In this document: positions 1 through 5,988 of the stretch, piece by piece | How positions within the stretch are numbered: position 1 is the stretch's first letter | How the letters are laid out: each line of letters starts with the position of its first letter | DNA from: Bacillota bacterium | Lineage (GTDB): Bacteria; Bacillota; Clostridia; Lachnospirales; Bianqueaceae | Assembly: GCA_017474705.1 (NCBI GenBank) | Contig: JAFVHC010000196.1 | Location: 1-8,447 of the forward strand | Direction: 5' to 3' | DNA length: 8,447 nucleotides | Notes under the pieces: model-generated | Seen by the model: the letters and a program-made list of their open reading frames with translations, nothing else | The model's database searches: none | What the model was told of the DNA's origin: nothing | Translations under genes and position numbers: made by a program

Positions 1-15
1 GGAGATGAAGAGACT

Positions 16-525
16 ATGCAGGATTTTGATTTTAAAATGATAGACTCCGGGCATTATGCCGCTATGAGATACACGGGAGACGAAGCGCAGGTGATCGTGC
101 CGGAGACGTATGCAGGTCTGCCGGTCACGGTCCTGTTCGACCGGCTGTTTTTAGGCCATCCGGAGATCACTTCCATTGAGCTGCCCGACGGGATCACGGA
201 TATCGGAGAATTCATGTTTGAAGGCTGCGATAACCTTAAGTCGATCCGGCTGCCGGCACAGATGACCTCGATGTGGCCCTATGCATTTGCGTACAGTGGT
301 TTTGAGGAGATCCGCCTGCCGGACGGTGTGACCAGTATAGCGCCGTTTGCGTTCAAAGGCTGCAAGAATCTGAAGCGGGTCATCTGCGGTGCGGGGATGC
401 GGAAGATCGAGTCCTGGGCCTTCGGTGGGTGTGACCGGCTGGAAGAAGTCATTTGTGGCCCGGGTGTAGAGATCAGTCCAAAGGCTTATGAGGTCAAGAG
501 ACCCTGGCCGCATGGCTTGAAATGA
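16..525 (+). CDS. BspA-type leucine-rich repeat protein, cytoplasmic
   Basis: This 169-residue protein is built mainly of LRR_5 (BspA/Treponema pallidum-type) repeats of about 23 residues. Units are seen at roughly residues 51-73, 74-95, 96-118, 119-141 and a partial last one. They share the pattern I-x-L-P-x-G-(I/V)-T-x-I-x-x-x-(A/M)-F-x-G-C-x-x-L, for example LPDGITDIGEFMFEGC and LPDGVTSIAPFAFKGC. Such repeats form a curved solenoid that usually binds proteins. There is no signal peptide, membrane segment or cell-wall anchor, so it probably stays in the cytoplasm, unlike many surface BspA proteins. The ATG at 16 is preceded by purine-rich GGAGATGAAGAG. It ends in TGA, with a promoter for the next gene just downstream. 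The partner and role are unknown. The family call is firm; the function is not. Confidence 0.85.
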   Translation: MQDFDFKMIDSGHYAAMRYTGDEAQVIVPETYAGLPVTVLFDRLFLGHPEITSIELPDGITDIGEFMFEGCDNLKSIRLPAQMTSMWPYAFAYSGFEEIRLPDGVTSIAPFAFKGCKNLKRVICGAGMRKIESWAFGGCDRLEEVICGPGVEISPKAYEVKRPWPHGLK

Positions 526-543
526 TGATTAGAAAGTCATATA

Positions 544-572
544 TTGTAAAGCCCGTACGCGCTTGGTATACT
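544..572 (+). promoter_or_regulatory. Predicted sigma-A promoter with extended -10
   Basis: A -35 TTGTAA (544-549) and a -10 TATACT (567-572) are separated by 17 bases. A TG one base upstream of the -10 (564-565) makes it an extended -10. Transcription would start near 579, about 29 bases before the ATG at 608. It probably drives the small membrane protein gene. Because no comparable promoter or terminator is seen between 938 and 988, it may also drive the downstream six-gene operon. Confidence 0.6.
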
Positions 573-607
573 TTTGTTGAATTCATCAAGGATTGAGAGG
601 TTTTGGT

Positions 608-937
608 ATGAATGAAGTTTTGTTGCCCGTGATCATTGGAATCGTCATCATCATTCTTGGTGTGATGAACATGAAGGGAAATATATCGACATTGCATCGG
701 TATCATCGCCAAAGGGTCAGCGAAGAGGATAAGATCCCGTTTGGGAAAAAAGTGGGTCTGGGAACGATCATCGTCGGCTGTGCCGTGATCGGCAAGGCAT
801 GTTTCCAGTATGCAGCAGAGAAGAGGACGGATCCCGCAATAGAAACAGTAGGGACCATTGTCCTGATCGCAGGCTTTGTCATCGGTTTTGCACTGATCAT
901 CTATGCGATGATCAAATACAATAAAGGGTTGTTTTAA
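608..937 (+). CDS. Small three-helix membrane protein, unknown function
   Basis: This 109-residue protein has a hydrophobic N-terminal helix (about residues 3-19). A charged loop of about 25 residues follows, containing STLHRYHRQRVSEEDKIPFG, then two more hydrophobic helices (about 48-64 and 79-102) and a short basic tail. I do not recognise a named family. The polar loop, rich in His, Arg and Glu, looks more constrained than a plain linker and could be a functional motif. The ATG at 608 is preferred over an in-frame TTG at 593 because GAGAGG (595-600) lies 7 bases upstream of it. It follows its own extended -10 promoter. The next gene begins 51 bases later without a clear terminator between them, so the two may be co-transcribed. 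Confidence 0.75.
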   Translation: MNEVLLPVIIGIVIIILGVMNMKGNISTLHRYHRQRVSEEDKIPFGKKVGLGTIIVGCAVIGKACFQYAAEKRTDPAIETVGTIVLIAGFVIGFALIIYAMIKYNKGLF

Positions 938-988
938 CTATTCGCAGATCTTGTATTACATTTCATCCTTTGAGAGAAGAGTGACCAG

Positions 989-1816
989 ATGAAACGACTT
1001 CGCAAATATTCTGTCCCGATCCTGATGCTGGCTGTGTTCGAAACCATAGCGATCACACTGTGGCTGACGAAAAACAATATCTTTTATTTATTCAATTTCA
1101 GTTATATAGGGCTTTCGCTTGCGCTGGGGACATTTCTGTTCATCCGACAGCATAAGTACGCTAGGCGCATCGTGCAGCTTATGGTCGGGCTGTACATGCT
1201 CATTTATCTTGGGATCATCAGCCGTGAAAACATGCAGATCGAAGGCTTTTGGTAGTATCTTTTCACAGGCGTGTTCGAAGCGGCAACGATCCATTACGCG
1301 GTGGCGAAGATATGCGGCCCATTGCTGTTCGGCCGCGGATGGTGCGGATATGCCTGCTGGACGGCCATGGTGCTTGATTTTCTGCCTTATAAAGTCCCGG
1401 CACAGCCACGGAAAAAGATCGGTTGGATCCGATATATCACTTTTGCTGCATCATTGGTATTCGTTGCCGCACTGTTCCTGGCTAAGGTCGGGAATATAGA
1501 GCGGGTCATGTTCTGGGCGTTCCTCATCGGCAATGTCCTGTATTATGCTGTTGGCATCACCCTGGCCTTTGTTTTCAAAGATAACCGGGCGTTCTGCAAA
1601 TACATCTGCCCGATCACGGTCTTCTTAAAGCCCATGAGTTATTTCGCCATGCTCCGCGTCCGGTGCGACAAAGAGAAATGCGTCAACTGCGGCAAGTGCA
1701 AACGCGTATGTCCGATGGATGTGGATGTGACCGATAATTCAAGAAAAAGAGAAAATGGTACAGAATGTATCTTGTGTATGGAGTGTGTGAAGAATTGTCC
1801 AAGAAAAGCACTATGA
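989..1816 (+). pseudogene. NapH-like membrane 4Fe-4S protein, interrupted by in-frame TAG
   Basis: One reading frame of 275 codons is broken by TAG at 1253-1255 (codon 89). Before it, MKRLRKYS leads into three hydrophobic helices (about codons 10-27, 33-53, 60-77). After it the frame continues without shift, with GRGWCGYACW (codons 115-124), two more helices, a CKYICP motif (203-208) and a ferredoxin domain. The ferredoxin domain has two 4Fe-4S cysteine sets: C231, C234, C237, C241 and C260, C263, C266, C270. This layout matches NapH/Fer4_5-type membrane proteins, which pass electrons from the membrane to a soluble partner. TAG sits between Trp and Tyr and is one base from a Tyr codon, so a point nonsense mutation or sequencing error is likely. 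The nearest in-frame restart, GTG at 1271, lacks a spaced Shine-Dalgarno. The end overlaps the radical SAM start as ATGA, suggesting it may be that enzyme's electron donor (inference). Confidence 0.75.
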
Positions 1817-2571
1817 ATGAATATCTGAAAAACCTGAACAGGATCGAATTCGTCGTGACGTTGGCGTGTACCGGAAGGTGCAAACATTGCCAAAACGGGG
1901 ACCCTGTCCATACGTCGGAACATATTGACGCTGAAACGGCGGTGCGAGCGATCCGGAGCATATGTAAAAACTATACGATAGAGACCTTGATGACCTTCGG
2001 GGGCGAGCCGCTTTTGTATCCGGACGTGGTCTGCGCGATCCATAAAGCCGGAGCAGACATGGGGATCCGCAAACGGCAGGTGATCACCAATGGATATTTA
2101 TCGAAGCGGCACGACAGGATCGAAGAGGTCGTCAAGTGTCTTGAGGAGAGTGGGGTCAACGAACTGCTTTTATCAGTCGATGCCTTCCATCAGGAGACCA
2201 TTCCGTTGGAACCGGTCCTCGATTTTGCGGAATGTGCGGTGCGCGCAGGGATCCCCATCGAACTAAGTCCGGCATGGCTCGTCAGCCGGGAGGATGAAAA
2301 TCCGTATAATCTCCGGACAAAGGAGATCATGGAGGCCTTTGCACCTTTGCAGATCCCGGTAGGCCAGGGCAACGTGATCTTCCCCAGTGGGAATGCCTTG
2401 AAATATCTGAGCGCGTATTTCGATGCAAACAGCACAGAAACATCTCCTTATGAAGAGGATCCGCGGGACATCCGGTCCCTGTCCTTCTCAGCCAACGGAG
2501 ATGTGTTGGACGGCAATGTGTATCAAACCGATATCCTGGATATCATAAGAACATATAAAGTAACGGAGTAG
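1813..2571 (+). CDS. Radical SAM enzyme, substrate unknown
   Basis: This 252-residue protein carries the radical SAM signature C19-x3-C23-x2-C26 (TLACTGRCKHCQNG), which holds the 4Fe-4S cluster that cleaves S-adenosylmethionine. It also has the SAM-binding GGEP motif at residues 63-66 (FGGEPLLYP). The C-terminal part includes SFSANGDVLDGN, which resembles the start of a SPASM/twitch segment (often C-x-x-x-G-x-V-x-x-C). No cysteines are present there, so no auxiliary cluster is expected. The start at 1813 is chosen because its ATGA overlaps the stop of the upstream iron-sulfur gene, implying translational coupling. An in-frame ATG at 1765 would add 16 residues unlike a radical SAM N-terminus. 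It stops at TAG, and the methyltransferase gene starts 6 bases later. The family is certain. The reaction is unknown; peptide or small-molecule modification are both possible. Confidence 0.85.
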   Translation: MNEYLKNLNRIEFVVTLACTGRCKHCQNGDPVHTSEHIDAETAVRAIRSICKNYTIETLMTFGGEPLLYPDVVCAIHKAGADMGIRKRQVITNGYLSKRHDRIEEVVKCLEESGVNELLLSVDAFHQETIPLEPVLDFAECAVRAGIPIELSPAWLVSREDENPYNLRTKEIMEAFAPLQIPVGQGNVIFPSGNALKYLSAYFDANSTETSPYEEDPRDIRSLSFSANGDVLDGNVYQTDILDIIRTYKVTE

Positions 2572-2577
2572 ATACTT

Positions 2578-3366
2578 ATGAGTACAAGGAAAGAGATCGT
2601 CGGCAGCTTTTATGATCAGACTGATGAAGACAGCCGCCTGCACAGATCCCGTCATGGTCAATTGGAATTCCGTACGACGATGACGTACATCCATCGATAT
2701 GCGCCTGAAAACGCGAAGATCCTGGAAGTCGGCGCCGGGACCGGCAGGTATTCCATCGCCCTTGCAAAAGAAGGTATGGATGTGACTGCCGTCGAGTTGA
2801 TCGAAAGCAATCTTGAGATCCTGAAAGAAAACGGCAAGAGCCTGGAGAATCTCAAGGCTTATCAGGGAGATGCGATGGACCTTGGCCGTTTCGGGGATGA
2901 CACGTTCGATATGACGATGCTTCTCGGCCCCATGTATCACCTGTTTGAGGCAGAAGAAGTACATAGTGCCATCGATGAAGCCATCCGCGTGACAAAACCC
3001 GGCGGTGTGATCCTTTTCGCTTTTATATCCGTGTTCGCCATCATGTACGCGAACTATTTCTATGGAAACTGGGCGGCCGGGCAGGAAGAGAACTTTACGG
3101 ATGATTATCAGGTGCGGCATTTCAAGGAGCAGCTCTTCACCGGATACGATGTGATAGAATTCGAGCAGCTGTTCCAGGAAAAGCCGGTGGAATGGATCAC
3201 GACCGCGGGTGTCGACGGCTTGCTGGAGCCCATCGAAAAACGACCGGATTTTTCAGTCTCGGACGAGGATTTCGAGGCACTGGCCCAATGGTATCTGACC
3301 TTCGCGGAAAAGCGCGAACTGTTGGGCAATACCAATCATCTGTTGTATATCTGCAGAAAGAAGTGA
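2578..3366 (+). CDS. Class I SAM-dependent methyltransferase
   Basis: This 262-residue protein has a Rossmann-type methyltransferase core. Motif I is ILEVGAGTGRYS (residues 48-59), which binds SAM. An acidic residue at the end of strand 2 (E73 in VTAVEL) should bind the ribose. GDAMDL (97-102) and LLGPMYHL (115-122) follow, then TKPGGVILFAFIS, the usual post-motif III strand. The GPMYHL element is typical of Methyltransf_11/25-type enzymes. The roughly 100-residue C-terminal region probably gives substrate specificity and is not diagnostic. ATG at 2578 has CGGAG (2564-2568) 9 bases upstream, inside the end of the radical SAM gene. The hydrolase gene begins 4 bases after its stop. Together with the radical SAM neighbour this suggests two SAM-using steps on one substrate, which is inference. 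The methyl acceptor is unknown. Confidence 0.85.
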   Translation: MSTRKEIVGSFYDQTDEDSRLHRSRHGQLEFRTTMTYIHRYAPENAKILEVGAGTGRYSIALAKEGMDVTAVELIESNLEILKENGKSLENLKAYQGDAMDLGRFGDDTFDMTMLLGPMYHLFEAEEVHSAIDEAIRVTKPGGVILFAFISVFAIMYANYFYGNWAAGQEENFTDDYQVRHFKEQLFTGYDVIEFEQLFQEKPVEWITTAGVDGLLEPIEKRPDFSVSDEDFEALAQWYLTFAEKRELLGNTNHLLYICRKK

Positions 3367-3370
3367 CACT

Positions 3371-4093
3371 GTGAAGATCGGTTTAGTCTCCTATCGATGT
3401 GAGAATCGCAATGTGGCTTTCAATATGAGCCAGATCGAACGGGCGATGCAGGAAGCGGCGGGAAAAGCGGATCTGCTCTGCTTTGGCGAAGCGTTCCTGC
3501 AAGGGTTCGATTCTTTGTGCTGGGATTATGAAATCGACAAGGAAATGGCGGTTTCCCTGGAATCTGAGACCATGGAACAGTTGAAGCAGTGGACGGTTCG
3601 GTATAGGATCGCGCTGCTGGTCGGCTATATCGAAAAGGAAGCGGACCGACTTTACTCTTCCTGTGTCGTGATCGCGGACGGTGCGATCCTGCATAATTAC
3701 AGGCGGATCTCCAAAGGATGGAAAGAGTATAGCAGGACGGACGATCATTACCGGGAAGGTGACGTGACCGGCACGTTCTGCTTTCACGATCAGGATATCA
3801 TGATCGCGCTGTGCGGAGATCTGTGGGAAGCGCCGGAGCGTTTTCGTACGGACGGTTTGCTGATCTGGCCCATCTATGTGAATTACACGGTCGAGGATTG
3901 GGAACAGGGATACCTGCAGGAATATGCGGAACAGTCGGCTTTGGCCGCGCCGGATGCCCTTATGGTCGATCCGCTGGATGATGACCCCGAAAACCATGGC
4001 GGCGCATTCAGCTTCCATGATGGAACGATACAGCAGAGGATCCCTTTCGATCAAGAAGCTATGTTGATCGTAGAATACAAAGAGTACCTATGA
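3371..4093 (+). CDS. Nitrilase-superfamily carbon-nitrogen hydrolase
   Basis: This 240-residue protein has the alpha-beta-beta-alpha nitrilase fold signatures. The expected catalytic Glu is E40 (LLCFGEAFLQG), and the nucleophilic Cys is C148 in IALCGDLWEAPE. The middle segment NYRRISKGWKEYSR (109-122) should supply the catalytic Lys, most likely K118 or K115. At the place where many family members read Y-x-K, this one has Y-R-R. The enzyme would hydrolyse an amide or nitrile-like C-N bond, or transfer an acyl group. The length is somewhat short compared with many amidases of about 260-300 residues. Translation starts at GTG (3371), 4 bases after the methyltransferase stop, with a purine-rich AGAAAGAAG upstream. 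The superfamily call is solid. The substrate is unknown, and the odd Lys region means activity should not be assumed. Confidence 0.82.
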   Translation: MKIGLVSYRCENRNVAFNMSQIERAMQEAAGKADLLCFGEAFLQGFDSLCWDYEIDKEMAVSLESETMEQLKQWTVRYRIALLVGYIEKEADRLYSSCVVIADGAILHNYRRISKGWKEYSRTDDHYREGDVTGTFCFHDQDIMIALCGDLWEAPERFRTDGLLIWPIYVNYTVEDWEQGYLQEYAEQSALAAPDALMVDPLDDDPENHGGAFSFHDGTIQQRIPFDQEAMLIVEYKEYL

Positions 4094-4109
4094 AGGGGAG
4101 TTTATCTTT

Positions 4110-4610
4110 ATGAGACTCAGAGCTTTTACCAAAGAAGATGCAGCGGTCGTGTGCTCCTGGCTCCGCACCGAAGAAGAAATGTATCGATGGTCTGCGGACC
4201 GGTTCAATAAGTTTCCGCTGCAGACGGAGGATGTAATGGAGAACTATGCTCCGCAGATCGCATCAGGGCGGTTCTTCCCTTTGGCCGCGGTGGATGAGGA
4301 AGACCGCTTGGTGGGGCATTTCATCATCCGATATCCCAGGGAAGACGATGATAGTTCAGTGCGCTTTGGATTCGTCATCGTAGATCCTGCGATGCGCGGC
4401 AAAGGTCATGGAAAAGCGATGCTGCTGCTTGGCATCCGATATGTGCAAGAAAATCTGTGCGCGGAGCGGATCGATCTGGGTGTGTTCGCAAACAACGATA
4501 GTGCCAGATATTGCTATGAGGCGGCCGGTTTCCGGGCTTTTGGCCATCGCTTATGTGAGATGCCGATCGGGACCTGGGACTGCATCGACATGGAATTGTT
4601 CCTGAGGTAA
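4110..4610 (+). CDS. GNAT-family N-acetyltransferase
   Basis: This 166-residue protein has the GNAT layout. It begins MRLRAFTKEDA, a common start in RimI/RimJ-like members. The central strand FGFVIVDPAMRGKGHGKAM contains the acetyl-CoA pyrophosphate-binding loop R96-G-K-G-H-G101. The C-terminal part NNDSARYCYEAAGF includes the Asn and Tyr expected near the acceptor site. It would move an acetyl group from acetyl-CoA to an amine, but the substrate cannot be inferred. ATG at 4110 is preceded by a good Shine-Dalgarno, AAGGGGAG (about 4093-4100), 9 bases away. The upstream hydrolase stop is 16 bases before. Its stop codon lies 2 bases before the first candidate start of the kinase gene. The position inside the operon suggests it acts on the same pathway, though GNAT genes often travel with unrelated neighbours. 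Confidence 0.85.
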   Translation: MRLRAFTKEDAAVVCSWLRTEEEMYRWSADRFNKFPLQTEDVMENYAPQIASGRFFPLAAVDEEDRLVGHFIIRYPREDDDSSVRFGFVIVDPAMRGKGHGKAMLLLGIRYVQENLCAERIDLGVFANNDSARYCYEAAGFRAFGHRLCEMPIGTWDCIDMELFLR

Positions 4611-4612
4611 GC

Positions 4613-5323
4613 ATGATGAGATTTCATTTTCTGAACAATGGACTGGAAGTGGACGTGGATTTTCCGGACAAGGACGTGCGGGAGATCTATGTGCCGCTGC
4701 TGGAACATCTGACGCAGCTCCAGGAACGAAAAGGAGGCCGGATCCTGGTGATGATGGCCGCACCGCCCGGAGCCGGAAAAAGCACGCTTGCGGCATTCCT
4801 GGCAGAGCTTGCCAAGAAGATGGAGATGACGCCGATCACAGTGATCGGCATGGACGGTTTCCATCGGTATCAGGAAGACCTGCTGCGGCACTTTACGGAG
4901 CGGGATGGGGAGATCATTTCCCTGGTCAAGATCAAAGGTGCGCCGGAGACCTTCGACCTGCAGAAATTGACGGATCGCATCCGGCGTGTTGCCGCTGGAG
5001 AGTGTTGTGGGTGGCCTGCTTATGACAGATTGCTCCATAATCCGGTGGAGGATGCGGTCACGGTGGAAGGCAATATCATACTGCTGGAAGGGAATTATCT
5101 GTTGCTGGATGCGCCGGGTTGGAGGGACCTTTCCAACTATGCCGATTACACAATCTTCCTGAAAGCGGACGAAGAGCTGCTGGCGGCACGATTGGTGGAA
5201 CGGCAGATCGCCAGCGGAAAACCAGCGGAAGAAGCGAAATCCTTCGTGAAAAAGAGTGATCTCGCGAATGCGCGTCTCGTGCTTGCACAGTCCAAGCCTG
5301 CAGATCTTGTGATCACTGTATAA
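4613..5323 (+). CDS. P-loop kinase of the PRK/uridine kinase type (YggC-like)
   Basis: This 236-residue protein has a Walker A loop APPGAGKST (residues 50-58, K56 binding phosphate). Next is VIGMDGFHRY (77-86), where D81 is the likely catalytic or Mg-binding acid seen in phosphoribulokinase, uridine kinase and pantothenate kinase relatives. It then has PAYDRLLHNPVEDAV and a strand IILLEGNYLLL, which acts as Walker B. Length and motif order match the uncharacterised E. coli YggC-like kinases that phosphorylate a small hydroxylated molecule such as a sugar or nucleoside. Two ATGs compete. GAGG (4604-4607) lies 5 bases from 4613 and 8 bases from 4616, so the protein may really start one residue later. 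It is the last gene of the operon and is followed directly by a terminator. The substrate is unknown. Confidence 0.82.
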   Translation: MMRFHFLNNGLEVDVDFPDKDVREIYVPLLEHLTQLQERKGGRILVMMAAPPGAGKSTLAAFLAELAKKMEMTPITVIGMDGFHRYQEDLLRHFTERDGEIISLVKIKGAPETFDLQKLTDRIRRVAAGECCGWPAYDRLLHNPVEDAVTVEGNIILLEGNYLLLDAPGWRDLSNYADYTIFLKADEELLAARLVERQIASGKPAEEAKSFVKKSDLANARLVLAQSKPADLVITV

Positions 5324-5328
5324 AAATG

Positions 5329-5363
5329 AACCTCTTTTGTCCTAAACAGGCAAAAGAGGTTTT
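5329..5363 (+). terminator. Intrinsic terminator of the six-gene operon
   Basis: The arms AACCTCTTTTG (5329-5339) and CAAAAGAGGTT (5351-5361) are perfect complements. Inside them CCT (5341-5343) pairs with AGG (5348-5350) around the loop AAAC, with one unpaired T. A run of four T (5360-5363) follows. The short U tract makes it moderate in strength. It lies 5 bases after the kinase stop. Confidence 0.75.
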
Positions 5364-5367
5364 CGTA

Positions 5368-5396
5368 TTGATTGTACAGGAAACATATTGTATAAT
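5368..5396 (+). promoter_or_regulatory. Sigma-A promoter of the rubrerythrin operon
   Basis: A -35 TTGATT (5368-5373) and a perfect -10 TATAAT (5391-5396) are separated by 17 bases. The predicted start is near 5403. This leaves a leader of only about 16 bases, which is almost entirely the ribosome binding site AAAGGAGG (5404-5411). There is no room for a riboswitch or leader attenuator, so control would have to act at the promoter. Confidence 0.75.
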
Positions 5397-5418
5397 CGTG
5401 CTCAAAGGAGGTATCGTT

Positions 5419-5973
5419 ATGGCAATCGAAGAAAAGAAGAATCTGTATGCCGGAACGCAGACAGAAAAGAACCTGGAGGCCGCTTTCGCGGGCGAAAGCC
5501 AGGCACGTAATAAGTACACATATTTTGCGTCCAAAGCCAAGAAAGACGGCTTTGAGCAGATCGCAGCGCTGTTTTTGAAGACGGCTGATAATGAGAAAGA
5601 GCATGCCAAGATGTGGTTCAAGGAACTGCAGGGCATCGGGACCACAGCGGAGAACCTGGCGGCAGCCGCGGATGGTGAGAACTATGAGTGGACCGATATG
5701 TATGAAGGGTTTGCCGTCACTGCGGAGGAGGAAGGTTTCCCCGAACTGGCCGCGAAGTTCCGCATGGTCGCTGCCATCGAAAAGCATCATGAGGAACGTT
5801 ATCGTGCCCTTTTGAAGAACGTGGAGATGCAGGAAGTCTTCAAAAAGAGCGAGGTCAAGGTGTGGGAGTGCCGCAACTGCGGTCACATCATGGTCGGTAC
5901 CGAAGCACCGGAAGTCTGCCCTGTCTGCGCGCATCCGCAGAGCTATTTTGAGGTCCATGCGGAAAACTACTAA
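5419..5973 (+). CDS. rbr: Rubrerythrin (non-haem diiron peroxidase)
   Basis: Rubrerythrin reduces hydrogen peroxide in the cytoplasm of anaerobes, using electrons supplied through its rubredoxin site. The 184-residue protein has both expected domains. The four-helix ferritin-like domain carries the diiron ligands: E26 (FAGESQAR), E59 and H62 (NEKEHAK), E87 and E90 (GENYEW), and E121 and H124 (IEKHHEERY). The C-terminal rubredoxin-like FeS4 site uses C151, C154, C167 and C170 (WECRNCGH and CPVCAHPQ). All key residues are present and the length is normal. The start at 5419 follows a consensus AAAGGAGG 7 bases upstream; the same frame is open from an ATG at 5326, but that lies before the promoter. 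It is first in a two-gene operon with superoxide reductase, whose product peroxide it would remove. Confidence 0.97.
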   Translation: MAIEEKKNLYAGTQTEKNLEAAFAGESQARNKYTYFASKAKKDGFEQIAALFLKTADNEKEHAKMWFKELQGIGTTAENLAAAADGENYEWTDMYEGFAVTAEEEGFPELAAKFRMVAAIEKHHEERYRALLKNVEMQEVFKKSEVKVWECRNCGHIMVGTEAPEVCPVCAHPQSYFEVHAENY

Positions 5974-5988
5974 AGGAGGAAGCAGATC

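Noticed and set aside
929..959. Possible promoter before the iron-sulfur gene (TTGTTT with TTGTAT or TATTAC)
   Set aside because: The best -10 matches are only 3 or 4 of 6 bases, and spacing is 16 or 19. This is too weak to annotate.
1253..1255. TAG read as pyrrolysine or as part of a recoded genetic code
   Set aside because: TAG acts as a normal stop for the radical SAM gene at 2569-2571, the family is not a known pyrrolysine protein, and no suppressor gene is visible. A Tyr-to-stop mutation or error is simpler.
1119..1499. Alternative + strand frame of 126 codons spanning the amber codon
   Set aside because: It is Ser/Cys/Arg-rich with no family resemblance, while the other frame encodes the iron-sulfur protein motifs on both sides of the TAG. 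A frameshift explanation is not needed because the frame is unchanged across the stop.
5326..5418. Longer rubrerythrin start at ATG 5326
   Set aside because: It would lie upstream of the promoter and within the terminator hairpin. The ATG at 5419 has a consensus ribosome binding site and gives the normal family N-terminus.
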